DNA from: Bacteroidota bacterium
Lineage (GTDB): Bacteria > Bacteroidota > Ignavibacteria > Ignavibacteriales > Melioribacteraceae
Reading direction: 5' to 3'
Assembly (NCBI GenBank): GCA_018818065.1
Contig: JAHISV010000010.1
Location: forward strand, 78,621 to 142,620
Length of the DNA: 64,000 nucleotides
Numbering within the stretch: the stretch's first letter is position 1; each line of letters begins with the position of its first letter. Shown here piece after piece: positions 17,414 through 25,714 of the stretch. The position numbers were made by a program, and so were the translations under genes. Below the pieces are notes generated by a model that was not told the origin of the DNA, did not search any database, and saw only the letters and a program-made list of their open reading frames with translations.

Positions 17414-18105
17414 TAGGCTGCTTTCTCCTTCAGTTCTTGAGGCAAGGTCTTAGTGATCTTAACCGTTGGTGTAAGGTGTTCTTTAATTGCGGGATGTTTT
17501 GGATCAATCTCCTGAAGTGCTTTTACTCCAATTGAGGAAACTGCATCTTCAGTAAATTTGCGCATAGCAGAAATTATCGTGCTTCTTTCCATTGATCCGT
17601 TAATCGTCATATACGAATGATTCATAGCAGACATGACGGACTCGTATTCTCCAATGGTTAGCTTAGGTAAAGAGTATTGAAGATTTGGACAGTTGCCAGG
17701 AACCTTCTCCATATCCACAGTTCTCTTAATATCAAATGATGGTGTTACATACAAGTCAGGCTTGCCTGTTTCTTCATCAAAGATCGTCATGTATGAACCT
17801 TCTTCAGTTATCGAATGATGTAATGTCTTCTTCATCATTGTTTCTCGAAAGCTGATCTGAGTAATTTCACGATTGATATTTGCAATCATGTCTTCACCGC
17901 GTTTTTGCAGATCCTTTAGCTTACCACTTTTCAGGAACTTTACATATCCAGCTTTCTTTGCAGCTACCTGTTTCCCAAGAATCGACATCTTGTCTTCTGT
18001 TGCTTCAGTGTCTGCTATTTGTTCACCAGTATTTGTATCGAATGATTCCATAAATTCACGTTGGATCATCAGTAATTCATTTTCCAGTTTAATTAAACTT
18101 GCCAT
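17413..18105 (-). CDS. Gp157-like phage protein
   Basis: 230 residues with a long predicted coiled coil over the first 100 residues (KLENELLMIQREFMESF through GEDMIANINREITQISF), followed by a short beta region (LYVTPSFDIKRTVDMEKVPG). This helix-then-beta layout is that of the siphophage Gp157 family, often encoded with recombination proteins and reported with phage resistance. The start has the strongest early leader (AAGGAGTGCGAGC, core 18111-18119), which complements the predicted antisense RNA. First gene after the nuclease-like gene; function inferred from layout. Confidence 0.5.
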   Translation of the reverse strand: MASLIKLENELLMIQREFMESFDTNTGEQIADTEATEDKMSILGKQVAAKKAGYVKFLKSGKLKDLQKRGEDMIANINREITQISFRETMMKKTLHHSITEEGSYMTIFDEETGKPDLYVTPSFDIKRTVDMEKVPGNCPNLQYSLPKLTIGEYESVMSAMNHSYMTINGSMERSTIISAMRKFTEDAVSSIGVKALQEIDPKHPAIKEHLTPTVKITKTLPQELKEKAA

Positions 18106-18130
18106 AATGCTCGCACTCCTTGGTTAACTG

Positions 18131-18679
18131 TTAAAATGTGTTCTCCACTTCCGAGAACAGTTTGCATTTACTAAATCGTTTAATCCTGGTAGGCTTCTTC
18201 CTACCCTTTATCCAGGCAATTTCATCTGGAACAAATGTGAAAGAAAAGAATTGCTCAGGAATAACTTTGTTGACATACACACCATATATCTGATAAACCC
18301 ATTTCTGGTCAATAGAGAATCTTCTCCATGCATCGTTCTGGTTATACAAGCCCTTCACATCAACCACAACAGCAGTCTTGGTGTCTTTATGAGCTGGGCG
18401 TAATAATCCAGGAAAGAATTGAAAGAATATCTTATTGAAATAGATCAGGAAATCAGCCGTATATTCGTGAGGATGGAATAAGGTCTTATGCACAGTTTTG
18501 GTCTTAGTCTTCAGCTCCACTTCTTCAGTGTATTGAACTTTATCAGACAGCAGATATGACCCAGGCTGATAGACGCATCTTTCAACAAGTCCAGCTTCCT
18601 GAGCCAGCTCTAACCATTTCACAAACTGTATTTCTTCCTCACTATCGTAGGTAATTAGTTTATAAATTTCTTTAGGCAT
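18131..18679 (-). CDS. DUF1064-like phage nuclease (PD-(D/E)XK fold, possible junction resolvase)
   Basis: About 182 residues from ATG 18679 (AAGGG upstream); a TTG at 18697 is a less likely start. An N-terminal SEEEIQFVKWLELA gives the conserved Glu helix, HEYTADFLIYF the conserved Asp, and AVVVDVKG the DxK core of a PD-(D/E)XK nuclease. This order matches DUF1064-type phage endonucleases that process branched DNA during replication or packaging. A lysine-rich tail (GRKKPTRIKRF) may bind DNA. Family by pattern; activity inferred. Confidence 0.6.
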   Translation of the reverse strand: MPKEIYKLITYDSEEEIQFVKWLELAQEAGLVERCVYQPGSYLLSDKVQYTEEVELKTKTKTVHKTLFHPHEYTADFLIYFNKIFFQFFPGLLRPAHKDTKTAVVVDVKGLYNQNDAWRRFSIDQKWVYQIYGVYVNKVIPEQFFSFTFVPDEIAWIKGRKKPTRIKRFSKCKLFSEVENTF

Positions 18680-18706
18680 TAGAGCTGCCCTTATCAAGTA
18701 TTACTT

Positions 18707-18889
18707 TCATACAATTACCTTCCTTTCTTCTGAAACCTTAATAAAATAATATGCTTTGGTATCATCCCAGCACTCAAATAAATGCTGGTATATACTTTTG
18801 TTGCATGGAGGATTCTGACCATTCAAAACGCACATCTTACATGAGTTACCACAGTTCTCAGGAGCTTCCATACGCTTATACTTAGCCAT
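18707..18889 (-). CDS. Small cysteine-rich phage protein (60 aa)
   Basis: Five cysteines in the first 45 residues (CGNSCKMCVLNGQNPPCNKS and FECWDD) suggest a small zinc-binding fold. The start overlaps the previous stop (ATGGCTAA), so it is translationally coupled. Small zinc proteins are common in phage early operons as host take-over factors, but no role can be assigned. Confidence 0.5.
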   Translation of the reverse strand: MAKYKRMEAPENCGNSCKMCVLNGQNPPCNKSIYQHLFECWDDTKAYYFIKVSEERKVIV

Positions 18890-19079
18890 TGGCTTGCTCC
18901 TTAACTTCAGTGACTGAATAATTGTATTGTTTCTTTCTTAGCCAATTGTCAATGACGCTTGCTTTCTGTCCAACTGTCCAATGTAAATATGGTCCAGCCT
19001 GAACGATTACATTTGCATCATTCACTTGAAAGGCAACTGCTATAATGTCAGTTTTCAGCACGTATGTTATTATTGACAT
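18882..19079 (-). CDS. Hypothetical phage early protein (65 aa)
   Basis: Begins MSIITYVLKTDIIAVAFQVN and has an alpha/beta pattern with VIDNWLRKKQYNYSVTEVKE near the end. Its start follows the primase-helicase stop directly (TAAATG) and its end overlaps the next gene. No family recognised. Coding is supported by the operon packing. Confidence 0.5.
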   Translation of the reverse strand: MSIITYVLKTDIIAVAFQVNDANVIVQAGPYLHWTVGQKASVIDNWLRKKQYNYSVTEVKEQANG

Positions 19080-20930
19080 TTAGTTTCCTCCAAAGGTTAA
19101 TTGATGGATAGGTCTATCTGGTTGATGCGCTGCTATTCGATCAATCGGTTCATCCTTTAATGATACCTGGTGAAAGATGAATGTTTTCATATCAACGTTG
19201 AAGAAGAGTTTGAAACTAGGATCATCCCTAGCCTTGAGACATTCTACTGTCCTGGCTGACATATTTCGTTCACCAGTAATGCCGATAACAATATCAGATT
19301 TCTGAGTAAATGCACTCGATCCAAGTCCTGAGTACATTGATAATTCAGATGCTTCTATGCTACCTTCTTTCGTCCTATGTTCTGAGGATTGTTTATTGGT
19401 ATGTTGAACCATGATAATAATGACTTTATATCTTTCAGCCATCTGCTTCAGCTCCATAGCTAAACGTTTCTCTTTGTTGAGTCCGTCTGGTTGATCGCTG
19501 ATATCAATATCATGTACTGTATCAATGATAATTACGTGTTTATCAGAATCTTTGACAATCTGTTCAAGTTCTATGAGATCAGGAGTGTCCCTTACGTATC
19601 CAATATTGCGAACATCATTAGAGTAATGGTTTGTATTAACCAGATAATGCTCTTGGACTGATTCTTTGTCCATACCTCTAGCAATTTGAACGAATCGTCT
19701 GTATAGCTGCTGATTACCGAACTCGGTGGAAATGTACAGAGTCTTTTTAGCTAACTTAACAGCAAGATTCTGAGCAAGTGCAGTTTTATTTCTGCCCGAT
19801 GGTCCTATGACATTAACTAAGTTCCCTGGAAGAATTCTGAAATTTTCTTCTAAGTCCCAGACATCTTTCAGATCGATTACGTTGTCACCTTGAAGATCAC
19901 GAGTATATTGAACGTACTCTTTCTCCATTTCTTGAGCTGTAACAATACCAGGTAGGAAGTTCTTGCCCTTGAAGAACAAACATTTGCTGGAACAAAACTC
20001 TTTCATTATGCTATCATTACATCCGAACTCATACTCTTTATCGTAAGTGTAACGTACATCCCTCTCGACTGCATAGGGATCTAATGATGGAGCATAAGCC
20101 TGTATCATTGCAACAGTTCCTTCAATCGGAGTTCCATTTCTACGCTGCCAACTAGCTAAACGCATAATTCTAAGATGACGGGTCCCTTCTTCTTCACCAA
20201 GGGCATAACAAGATTGCATACAAGTCACTCGATTAGTAGTGTTGTGTTGACTCATTTTCATTTGTTTCTTATCGCCATTGGATAGTAATATTCTACCTGG
20301 GTGAGTAACATTCTTGGATAAATACTTTGTGAAATGAAAGTCAGTTCTAGGCTGTTTGCTTAACGCGAATATGTCTTCAGGTTTAGCACTCAAAAGTTCT
20401 TCAGCATGTAATGGAGTTTTGTATAATTTAGTCTTGTGATTAATTGTGTAGCCAACCCGAATCAATCCTGAGTTGTTGTAAAACGATGTGTCTATTCCTT
20501 CAAATTCGCGCGCTAGAGTCTTACGAACTGTATCTGGAAGATCGTTAGCGGGTTCAAATCCAAATATGTCAGGTATGACAAAATGATACCCTGTACCTGA
20601 GAACCATGATTGGATTTCGTCTTCGTTAATATTCCAATCATCCCTTAACTGTTCATAAAACATTTTAGCTCGATGCAGCGTTGTTGTATCGGTTTCTTTC
20701 CCCTTATCTATGTCCAAGGTTATATTATCAAGGTGGTAATTGCCTAAGTAGCCTGATGGAGATTTGCGTGTCTTTAAGTGCTGAAGAATCTGTTCATCGA
20801 AATAAAAAATGGATCTGAAGAACTCTGCGCCAGTAGCCTGAGCAGTTTTCAGGTATTGACCTAATCCGTTCACGTCTACTGCCTTACCTTCGTGTCGTTT
20901 ACCGAAAGTGAATTCAGTGAATTTGTTCAT
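19080..20930 (-). CDS. AEP-type primase fused to a DnaB/RecA-like helicase
   Basis: 616 residues that would make primers and unwind DNA at the phage fork. Residues 1-200 resemble archaeo-eukaryotic primases: LDIDKG (Asp73, Asp75) for metal binding and SGTGYHFVIP (His116). A cysteine-rich linker follows (C237, C241, C304, C313, C317), possibly a zinc or cluster site. The C-terminal half is a RecA-type helicase: Walker A GPSGRNKT (376-383; Asn replaces the usual third Gly) and Walker B HVIIIDT (464-471). In most phages the primase and helicase are Toprim-type or separate, so this fusion is characteristic. It lies in the centre of the early operon. Confidence 0.8.
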   Translation of the reverse strand: MNKFTEFTFGKRHEGKAVDVNGLGQYLKTAQATGAEFFRSIFYFDEQILQHLKTRKSPSGYLGNYHLDNITLDIDKGKETDTTTLHRAKMFYEQLRDDWNINEDEIQSWFSGTGYHFVIPDIFGFEPANDLPDTVRKTLAREFEGIDTSFYNNSGLIRVGYTINHKTKLYKTPLHAEELLSAKPEDIFALSKQPRTDFHFTKYLSKNVTHPGRILLSNGDKKQMKMSQHNTTNRVTCMQSCYALGEEEGTRHLRIMRLASWQRRNGTPIEGTVAMIQAYAPSLDPYAVERDVRYTYDKEYEFGCNDSIMKEFCSSKCLFFKGKNFLPGIVTAQEMEKEYVQYTRDLQGDNVIDLKDVWDLEENFRILPGNLVNVIGPSGRNKTALAQNLAVKLAKKTLYISTEFGNQQLYRRFVQIARGMDKESVQEHYLVNTNHYSNDVRNIGYVRDTPDLIELEQIVKDSDKHVIIIDTVHDIDISDQPDGLNKEKRLAMELKQMAERYKVIIIMVQHTNKQSSEHRTKEGSIEASELSMYSGLGSSAFTQKSDIVIGITGERNMSARTVECLKARDDPSFKLFFNVDMKTFIFHQVSLKDEPIDRIAAHQPDRPIHQLTFGGN

Positions 20931-20939
20931 TAAGTACTC

Positions 20940-21197
20940 CTATGTTACGAGCCATGTCCCTTCAATTGAGTCGGGGTCATTAGACTGCTGAATTTCAAAA
21001 CCATGCGATCGCATGAGTGCAACGTCATTTTTAATGACTCGGAAGGCTCTTGAGTAAGAACTGCCATTGTGTGTTTTATTGTAAGCTAAGACTCCGTATC
21101 TTTTTACTTCGTCTTCGATATTGTGAGTCCTAATCAATCTGCCTTTCTTTGACCTTAGCCATTCTAATAATATAAATCTTGCTGTTTTCTGTGCCAT
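20940..21197 (-). CDS. Small DNA-binding-like phage protein (85 aa)
   Basis: The sequence LLEWLRSKKGRLIRTHNIED is followed by a second helix and a beta hairpin (GSSYSRAFRVIKNDVALM; GTWLVT), a winged-helix-like pattern. It sits 10 bases before the primase-helicase, so it may be a loader or a repressor-like factor, but nothing specific can be claimed. The start has GGAG 9 bases upstream. The 197 bases upstream contain the predicted antisense RNA. Confidence 0.4.
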   Translation of the reverse strand: MAQKTARFILLEWLRSKKGRLIRTHNIEDEVKRYGVLAYNKTHNGSSYSRAFRVIKNDVALMRSHGFEIQQSNDPDSIEGTWLVT

Positions 21198-21258
21198 TAT
21201 TGTATACTCCTAAATGGATAACGTTAAATCTTTTATCGGTACTTGTACCTAGTTCCAC

Positions 21259-21287
21259 TTGCATGTGTATGGTTACTCTACTATATT
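21259..21287 (+). promoter_or_regulatory. Predicted promoter of the antisense small RNA
   Basis: TTGCAT (21259-21264), a 17-base spacer and TATATT (21282-21287) on the plus strand, opposite to the surrounding early genes. TATATTTC also fits the Bacteroidota -7 consensus TAnnTTTG at 7 of 8 positions. The predicted start, about 7 bases on, falls exactly at the first stem of the RNA. Confidence 0.55.
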
Positions 21288-21292
21288 TCGCA

Positions 21293-21381
21293 TTCAGTTC
21301 TCATAAGGGTTCGCACTCCATTGCTAACTGAAAGCCTTTCGAGGCATTTGGGTCTATCCTTTTTGGTTAGACCCTTTTTTT
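21293..21381 (+). ncRNA. Predicted 89-nt antisense small RNA with loop complementary to early-gene leaders
   Basis: Three stem-loops in order. Stem 1 is TTCAGTT (21293-21299) with AACTGAA (21326-21332), and its 26-base loop includes GGGTTCGCACTCCATT (21307-21322). Stem 2 is GCCT-TTCG-AGGC (21334-21345). Stem 3 is GGGTCTA...TAGACCC (21350-21374) with seven Ts after it, a standard intrinsic terminator. The loop is the reverse complement of the leader GGAGTGCGAACC found at several early genes. On the minus strand the same hairpin lacks a T-run, so the terminator works only in the plus direction. This argues for a real plus-strand transcript. No expression data are available. Confidence 0.6.
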
Positions 21382-21394
21382 ATGCCCTGTATTA

Positions 21395-22063
21395 TTAAAT
21401 GATCATCGGACGTTCTTCGACACCAGCATGAGCAGCTACATTAACAGTAGATTGACCCACGTTAGCACCATGATTGAATGAGGTTTGATCTGATTCAGTC
21501 ATACCCATCAACTCAGGCTGGAAAGGATTCTTCTTTGCGTTTTTAATAAGATATCCCTGCCATTTATCCCATTCAGCTTTAATATCTTCTCTTTCAGCAT
21601 CAATCGGGAAAGTCTGCTCCCAAACAGTTGAACGGGCTTTACCTCCATACATTCTGTTGATATACTGTACGACCTGGATCTCTTTACCAGTAGCAGTGTT
21701 AATCAAGGAAGCGGGTAATGTACCGAGTTCTAGCTGATTGCCATACTGAGCAATTGTATCAGCATCAAAGTAGTTGTAAACACCTGAAGACTGTAACAGT
21801 GTATCAAAATGGCGAAGTCTTGGACCCCACCCATTAAATGATTCAGCGAAGTTACCAGCTATGAATAATTTGTTATCGAATACTTTATCACCAGAACCTG
21901 TTTCCAGGGTTACTATTAATGCAAGATTGAATGGTTTACCTTCACCGTCCAAATTGTTCTGGTTAAGCTCAATCGCTTTGATACGAGCAGGTGATAAATA
22001 GACACCTTCTACAATTGAGTTACTTTGACCACCAGTCGAGTGATTTGAGTTCATTTTTGGCAT
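21395..22063 (-). CDS. Hypothetical phage replication-region protein (candidate ssDNA-binding)
   Basis: About 222 residues. I chose ATG 22063 because GGGAG lies 8 bases upstream, rather than 22078. The sequence has a beta-rich core (FNLALIVTLETGSGDKVFDN; ELGTLPASLINTATGKEIQ), a region rich in Trp, Arg and Lys, and a flexible Gln/Asn-rich C-terminus. Position between the primase-helicase and the Sak4-like ATPase is typical of a phage single-strand DNA-binding protein. No family signature is decisive. Confidence 0.4.
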   Translation of the reverse strand: MPKMNSNHSTGGQSNSIVEGVYLSPARIKAIELNQNNLDGEGKPFNLALIVTLETGSGDKVFDNKLFIAGNFAESFNGWGPRLRHFDTLLQSSGVYNYFDADTIAQYGNQLELGTLPASLINTATGKEIQVVQYINRMYGGKARSTVWEQTFPIDAEREDIKAEWDKWQGYLIKNAKKNPFQPELMGMTESDQTSFNHGANVGQSTVNVAAHAGVEERPMII

Positions 22064-22130
22064 ACGTATTTCTCCCATTAGGATTAATGTTAAATTTGAA
22101 TTGTTATTTGTGCTGGAAAATCCAGCTTGA

Positions 22131-22916
22131 TTATGCAGCTAACTTAGGCAGAACAGGTACAGCTTGACCATTGTTATGCGCATCAACACAGTCGCAAACA
22201 TATTGCAAATCATTGGGTATGACAGAGTTAATGAACATTCCCATCGGAGATTTACAAGTGTTGAATTCTGTACCTTGAGTATGAATTAAGTACTCGTTCT
22301 TGCCACCTTTTGTCTTCATGTCGGCATACAATACGGTCGAGAAAACACCTTCAAGCGTGATCGTAGAATCGATCATCTTACCAAGGGTCTTAGCTCTAAC
22401 GTTAGTTGCATCACTGTCATCAACATGGTGAAGGAAAAATACTTTAATGTCATCCCTGAGATTCTGAGATATGGGGATAATACTGAAGAAGTTAAGTGCC
22501 ATTTGATTGAATTTACCATAGCCAGTTTCAGTTGCCTTAGCCATTGCTTCATATGCCATAAGGTACTGACTGTCATCAATCACGATGGTTTTAATGTGGG
22601 GTAGATAAGCGGAAATATTCCTGAGCTTCTTAACTATTTCGTTACTCACGTTCAGGAATTTGTCTCTGTTAGCTGTGTTCTTAGGATCACTTAATGCGCG
22701 AAGATCGAAATCATTCCCAAACACTATCATCCTATTGCCTTGGATTTCACTACCATTTTCGTCAAAATAGTTCTCGAAATATGATTGCTTCCAGCCAGGG
22801 AAAGGTAAAGGTTTAGGGATCACGCTAATGATATAAGTTTCAGCAGGGTTAAGGGTTCTGACAGATGTGGTCTTGCCACGTCCAGATTTACCCACGTATA
22901 GAATTGCCTCAGACAT
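22131..22916 (-). CDS. Sak4-like / AAA_24-type ATPase (phage recombination)
   Basis: 261 residues from the ATG at 22916, which follows AAGGAGGAC; an in-frame GTG lies inside the upstream leader. VGKSGRGKTTS (residues about 8-18) is the Walker A loop and KTIVIDDSQYLM the Walker B strand. FFLHHVDDS fits the downstream sensor. This layout is that of Sak4-type single-strand annealing ATPases and related phage proteins that act with SSB. An early leader GGAGTGCGAA lies upstream at 22946-22955 but is separate from the Shine-Dalgarno. Confidence 0.65.
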   Translation of the reverse strand: MSEAILYVGKSGRGKTTSVRTLNPAETYIISVIPKPLPFPGWKQSYFENYFDENGSEIQGNRMIVFGNDFDLRALSDPKNTANRDKFLNVSNEIVKKLRNISAYLPHIKTIVIDDSQYLMAYEAMAKATETGYGKFNQMALNFFSIIPISQNLRDDIKVFFLHHVDDSDATNVRAKTLGKMIDSTITLEGVFSTVLYADMKTKGGKNEYLIHTQGTEFNTCKSPMGMFINSVIPNDLQYVCDCVDAHNNGQAVPVLPKLAA

Positions 22917-23034
22917 ACAGTCCTCCTTGTAAAAAGAAAATCGGATTCGCACTCCGTTGTATAACTTGTTTCCCTGTATAGGGATAGATAACTTACTTAA
23001 AGTAAATTATTAATGCAATAGAAATAAATTGACT

Positions 23035-23166
23035 TCAGTCATTTTTCTGTAAGTTGTTTAGATAAATGGTCTTAACCATCTTCTGTGTAAACCTCATGCT
23101 CCTATGCATGAAGTAAAACCAAGTTAATAGACCTGTTGCAATGACTGAAAGAGTAAATATTAACAC
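23035..23166 (-). CDS. Small single-pass membrane protein (43 aa, GTG start)
   Basis: The GTG at 23166 directly follows the leader GGAGTACGAAC. The product begins MLIFTLSVIATGLLTWFYFM, one transmembrane segment, followed by a basic tail (HRSMRFTQKMVKTIYLNNLQ). It fits the phage pattern of tiny early membrane proteins. The region up to 22917 has no further gene. Confidence 0.45.
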   Translation of the reverse strand: MLIFTLSVIATGLLTWFYFMHRSMRFTQKMVKTIYLNNLQKND

Positions 23167-23181
23167 GTTCGTACTCCTGGA

Positions 23182-24030
23182 TTAGAGATTAAAGAGCTGA
23201 CTTGCTCTGTTAGAATAATCAGCGATCAAATGTTGCTTCTTGATTTCATGGCTGATGTAATGAGTTAAAATGTTGTACACGTCCCACTCGGACATCCCTG
23301 ACTTATGTTCAACATTAACATATTCCTTCACAGCTTTAGGAAATTCATTCTCAATAGCTAATAACAGCTCACTTTTTGCTTCGATACTTTCAAGTAATTG
23401 AATACGCTCCTGGACCACTGGCACACTTTGCATGCCTTTATTCAGAACTCTTTTGAATTCATCAATATTGAATCCAGAAGTATGCTTACGTACATATCTG
23501 CCTAATATCTTCCATAGGGTCATGCCATTGGTACAGACTTCTCTGAGTCCACCAAATTGCATAATAGCTTTGTAGGATTTGTTGTAACTGTTATAAATAT
23601 CAAGAGTTAAAGCGGATTTTGAATCATTGTCAAGGAATAGGATATCAGGGAATATAACTTGCAGCTTCATCCATCCTAAGTGACAGTATGACTGTTTCTT
23701 TCCGAACTGATAATTAAAACCGAGGTTTGTTAATACGTTCAGTACAGGCTCAATGACTTCTTGATTAGTCACTACCTTGTAGCTATTTAAGTGAGGGTGA
23801 ATGAGCTGACCAGTTAATCCGTCATAAATACCTTTGAACTCGTTGCTGATTACAATGTCATTATAAATTGGTGACACGTATTCAAGTGGCTGTTCACATA
23901 CTGGGTTATAAAACTGGCTGAGATCGGTGATGACCTCTTGTTTGAATTGAGTTGAAGCTAATAATGGTTCTGTTTCAATTGCTAATATTTCTACTACTTC
24001 TACGTCTGGGTATTGATTTTCCTGGAACAT
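23182..24030 (-). CDS. DUF932-family phage protein
   Basis: 282 residues. The central and C-terminal part fits DUF932: KVVTNQEVIEPVLNVL, LDIYNSYNKSYKAIMQFGG, VCTNGMTLWK and MSEWDVYNILTHYISHEIKK. DUF932 proteins occur on phages and plasmids, usually near replication or recombination genes; function unproven. The leader GGAGTGCGAACCC lies 24 bases upstream of the start (24054-24066), and a second SD (AAGGAG) sits next to the start. The remainder of 24031-24273 is AT-rich; I see no further gene there. Confidence 0.65.
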   Translation of the reverse strand: MFQENQYPDVEVVEILAIETEPLLASTQFKQEVITDLSQFYNPVCEQPLEYVSPIYNDIVISNEFKGIYDGLTGQLIHPHLNSYKVVTNQEVIEPVLNVLTNLGFNYQFGKKQSYCHLGWMKLQVIFPDILFLDNDSKSALTLDIYNSYNKSYKAIMQFGGLREVCTNGMTLWKILGRYVRKHTSGFNIDEFKRVLNKGMQSVPVVQERIQLLESIEAKSELLLAIENEFPKAVKEYVNVEHKSGMSEWDVYNILTHYISHEIKKQHLIADYSNRASQLFNL

Positions 24031-24273
24031 ATACAGTTCTCCTTATGGTTATTGGGTTCGCACTCCCGTTAGTTTTATCTTGGTTCCCCCTGTGCGTTAA
24101 TCAGTTGGTTCCTATATTCAGGTTCGCACATCTAAAATTGTGATCAAATCAAAATAAAACATAGCAAGTATAATATGTCTTAATTAATTAAGTTGCAATG
24201 TTGATTAATTTATGTTAAGTTTACATTTCTACGCATGAAATTAATTCAAAATACATAAGACCTCTGTATCCGA

Positions 24274-24576
24274 TTACTTGGCTGATAGATTGTCCCTAGG
24301 AGTTCTTTTAACACATTTCCAATGCTTGAAGGGCTTGAACCCATACTCTTTGGCTAATGCTATTGGGGCAGAACAGTGAAGGTTCTCTCGTGAGATAACA
24401 GACTCTTTAAGGTTCTTTGTTGATAATTGTTCGAGTAAAGCGCATTTGAATTCTGACTTTTCGTTCGCTAGATGTATTGGATCGTGGAATACTCTTCCGC
24501 AATCGAAACAGTTATTAGTGAGGAAGGAGTCAACGTCAGAGTTGCTGCTAAATAGAATTATTCTGCCTTTGATCAT
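24274..24576 (-). CDS. Small CxxC phage protein (100 aa)
   Basis: Begins MIKGRIILFSSNSDVDSFLT and has NNCFDCGRVFHDPIHLANEK, with further single cysteines (KCALLEQ, LHCSAP, WKCVK), suggesting a small metal-binding fold. Lies 37 bases after the stop of 24614-24871. No family recognised. Confidence 0.45.
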   Translation of the reverse strand: MIKGRIILFSSNSDVDSFLTNNCFDCGRVFHDPIHLANEKSEFKCALLEQLSTKNLKESVISRENLHCSAPIALAKEYGFKPFKHWKCVKRTPRDNLSAK

Positions 24577-24613
24577 TTTTAATCAACTTATTCAAAAAGG
24601 TCTTAGTTCCAAA

Positions 24614-24871
24614 TTATCCTGTCTTGGATACAGGGATACCAAGTGTCCTGGTTAAATATTCTTCTACTTCATCAATTGAAAGATCTGACATCCGATTACC
24701 ATTAACTGAAGGTGTGATATGTCCATCAGCAAAGAGATCAAATACAACGCTTATCGGATCACGTTCAAAGCTGAGAAACCAGCAATTACCTAACCCTCTT
24801 GAAAATGTTACTGCTGTCAGATAATCTGCATAATTTGTTACCAGTAATAACACAACTGCAAACCTTTCCAT
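24614..24871 (-). CDS. Hypothetical phage protein (85 aa)
   Basis: Begins MERFAVVLLLVTNYADYLTA; the first 20 residues are hydrophobic (possible membrane segment or buried strand). It ends LSIDEVEEYLTRTLGIPVSK, an acidic helix. GGAGCATTACATGG supports the start. It is first in the minus-strand early operon; the divergent gene at 25001 faces away across a 129-base region that probably holds both promoters. Confidence 0.45.
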   Translation of the reverse strand: MERFAVVLLLVTNYADYLTAVTFSRGLGNCWFLSFERDPISVVFDLFADGHITPSVNGNRMSDLSIDEVEEYLTRTLGIPVSKTG

Positions 24872-25000
24872 GTAATGCTCCTATGACTTATTGTCAAAAT
24901 GTCTGCCTATGTGACAAACTACTTTAAATGACTTGACTTAACTGCTTTTCTGTAATAACTTTAAGTTCTATTTCCCTGGATACAATAATGGAGTGCGACC

Positions 25001-25207
25001 ATGATCACTACAAGAGCAATCTTGAATAGTAATGAATATACTATCCTCAGACCTTACCCCGCTGACTATAATAAAGGCAAAAGAGACTTCAGACAGACAT
25101 TAGACCTTGTATCCAAGCATGGACACTGGAATAAAGGAGCCTTATGGCTTCCGAATACTGCTGAAGTACGTGAGTTATTAATAAAATTGGACATATGCCT
25201 GAATTAA
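25001..25207 (+). CDS. Small hypothetical phage protein (68 aa), plus strand
   Basis: Begins MITTRAILNSNEYTILRPYP and contains RDFRQTLDLVSKHGHWNKGA. It starts on the early leader GGAGTGCGACC (24990-25000), directly before the ATG. Convergent with the following minus-strand genes. Immediately downstream GGACTC/GAGTCC (25213-25230) forms a hairpin and a weak AT-rich tail. No family recognised. Confidence 0.5.
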   Translation: MITTRAILNSNEYTILRPYPADYNKGKRDFRQTLDLVSKHGHWNKGALWLPNTAEVRELLIKLDICLN

Positions 25208-25284
25208 CAGCGGGACTCAATCAAGAGTCCATTATTATTATGGCATAGTTAAAATGTCATGCATGTCCTGGTTAATTAAATAAA

Positions 25285-25314
25285 CTCCCCTGCTCCATTG
25301 CTGGGTTACAGGGG
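25285..25314 (-). terminator. Hairpin between convergent small genes
   Basis: CCCCTG (25287-25292) pairs with CAGGGG (25309-25314), 15 bases beyond the stop of the minus-strand gene at 25330. In the minus direction it is followed by AGTTTATTT, a weak T-tract. Probably a bidirectional terminator. Confidence 0.5.
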
Positions 25315-25329
25315 GTTATCCAAGGAGTA

Positions 25330-25578
25330 TTACTGTAAACTCCTGCTTACCTCACCTATGAGGAAGTCAATTTCATTTGTTTCTGAGAACTCTGACCGCC
25401 AGTTAATCAGCTGAGTCATTACATCCTGTTTCATTGATTGGAGCATGACATTTGGTAAACTGGGTTCATCTGCTAATGTTAATAGGTCTCTAGCCTGAGC
25501 TAAAATACCTGCACTGAGTCCTCTTTGTGCGCGGATAGTTATCCACTCACTAAGTCTAATTAAATAGTTTGGGTACAT
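25330..25578 (-). CDS. Hypothetical phage protein (82 aa)
   Basis: Mostly helical: MYPNYLIRLSEWITIRAQRG, then a second long helix (VMLQSMKQDVMTQLINWRSE) and an acidic tail (FLIGEVSRSLQ). Start follows AACGGAG. No family recognised. Lies between the plus-strand gene at 25001 and the minus-strand gene at 25715; the 136 bases after it contain a GGTGTTCC/GGAGCATCC-type stem (about 25685-25705). Confidence 0.4.
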   Translation of the reverse strand: MYPNYLIRLSEWITIRAQRGLSAGILAQARDLLTLADEPSLPNVMLQSMKQDVMTQLINWRSEFSETNEIDFLIGEVSRSLQ

Positions 25579-25714
25579 TGTATTCTCCGTTGGATGATCG
25601 TTATTTGGGTTACTGGCATTACGCTGGTATTGCTGGGATTAATTCATGGATACTGCTTGAGGGTGTAGTGAACATATGAGTTGGGATGCTCCGTATTGGA
25701 ACACCCCTTTATAG

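Noticed and set aside
22917..22952. Earlier GTG start for the Sak4-like ATPase
   Set aside because: The ATG at 22916 has a strong SD (AAGGAGGAC), while the GTG lies inside the leader motif.
24121..24130. Another early leader (TGTGCGAACC) on the minus strand
   Set aside because: It lacks the GGAG core and leads only to an 18-codon frame, so I did not count it.
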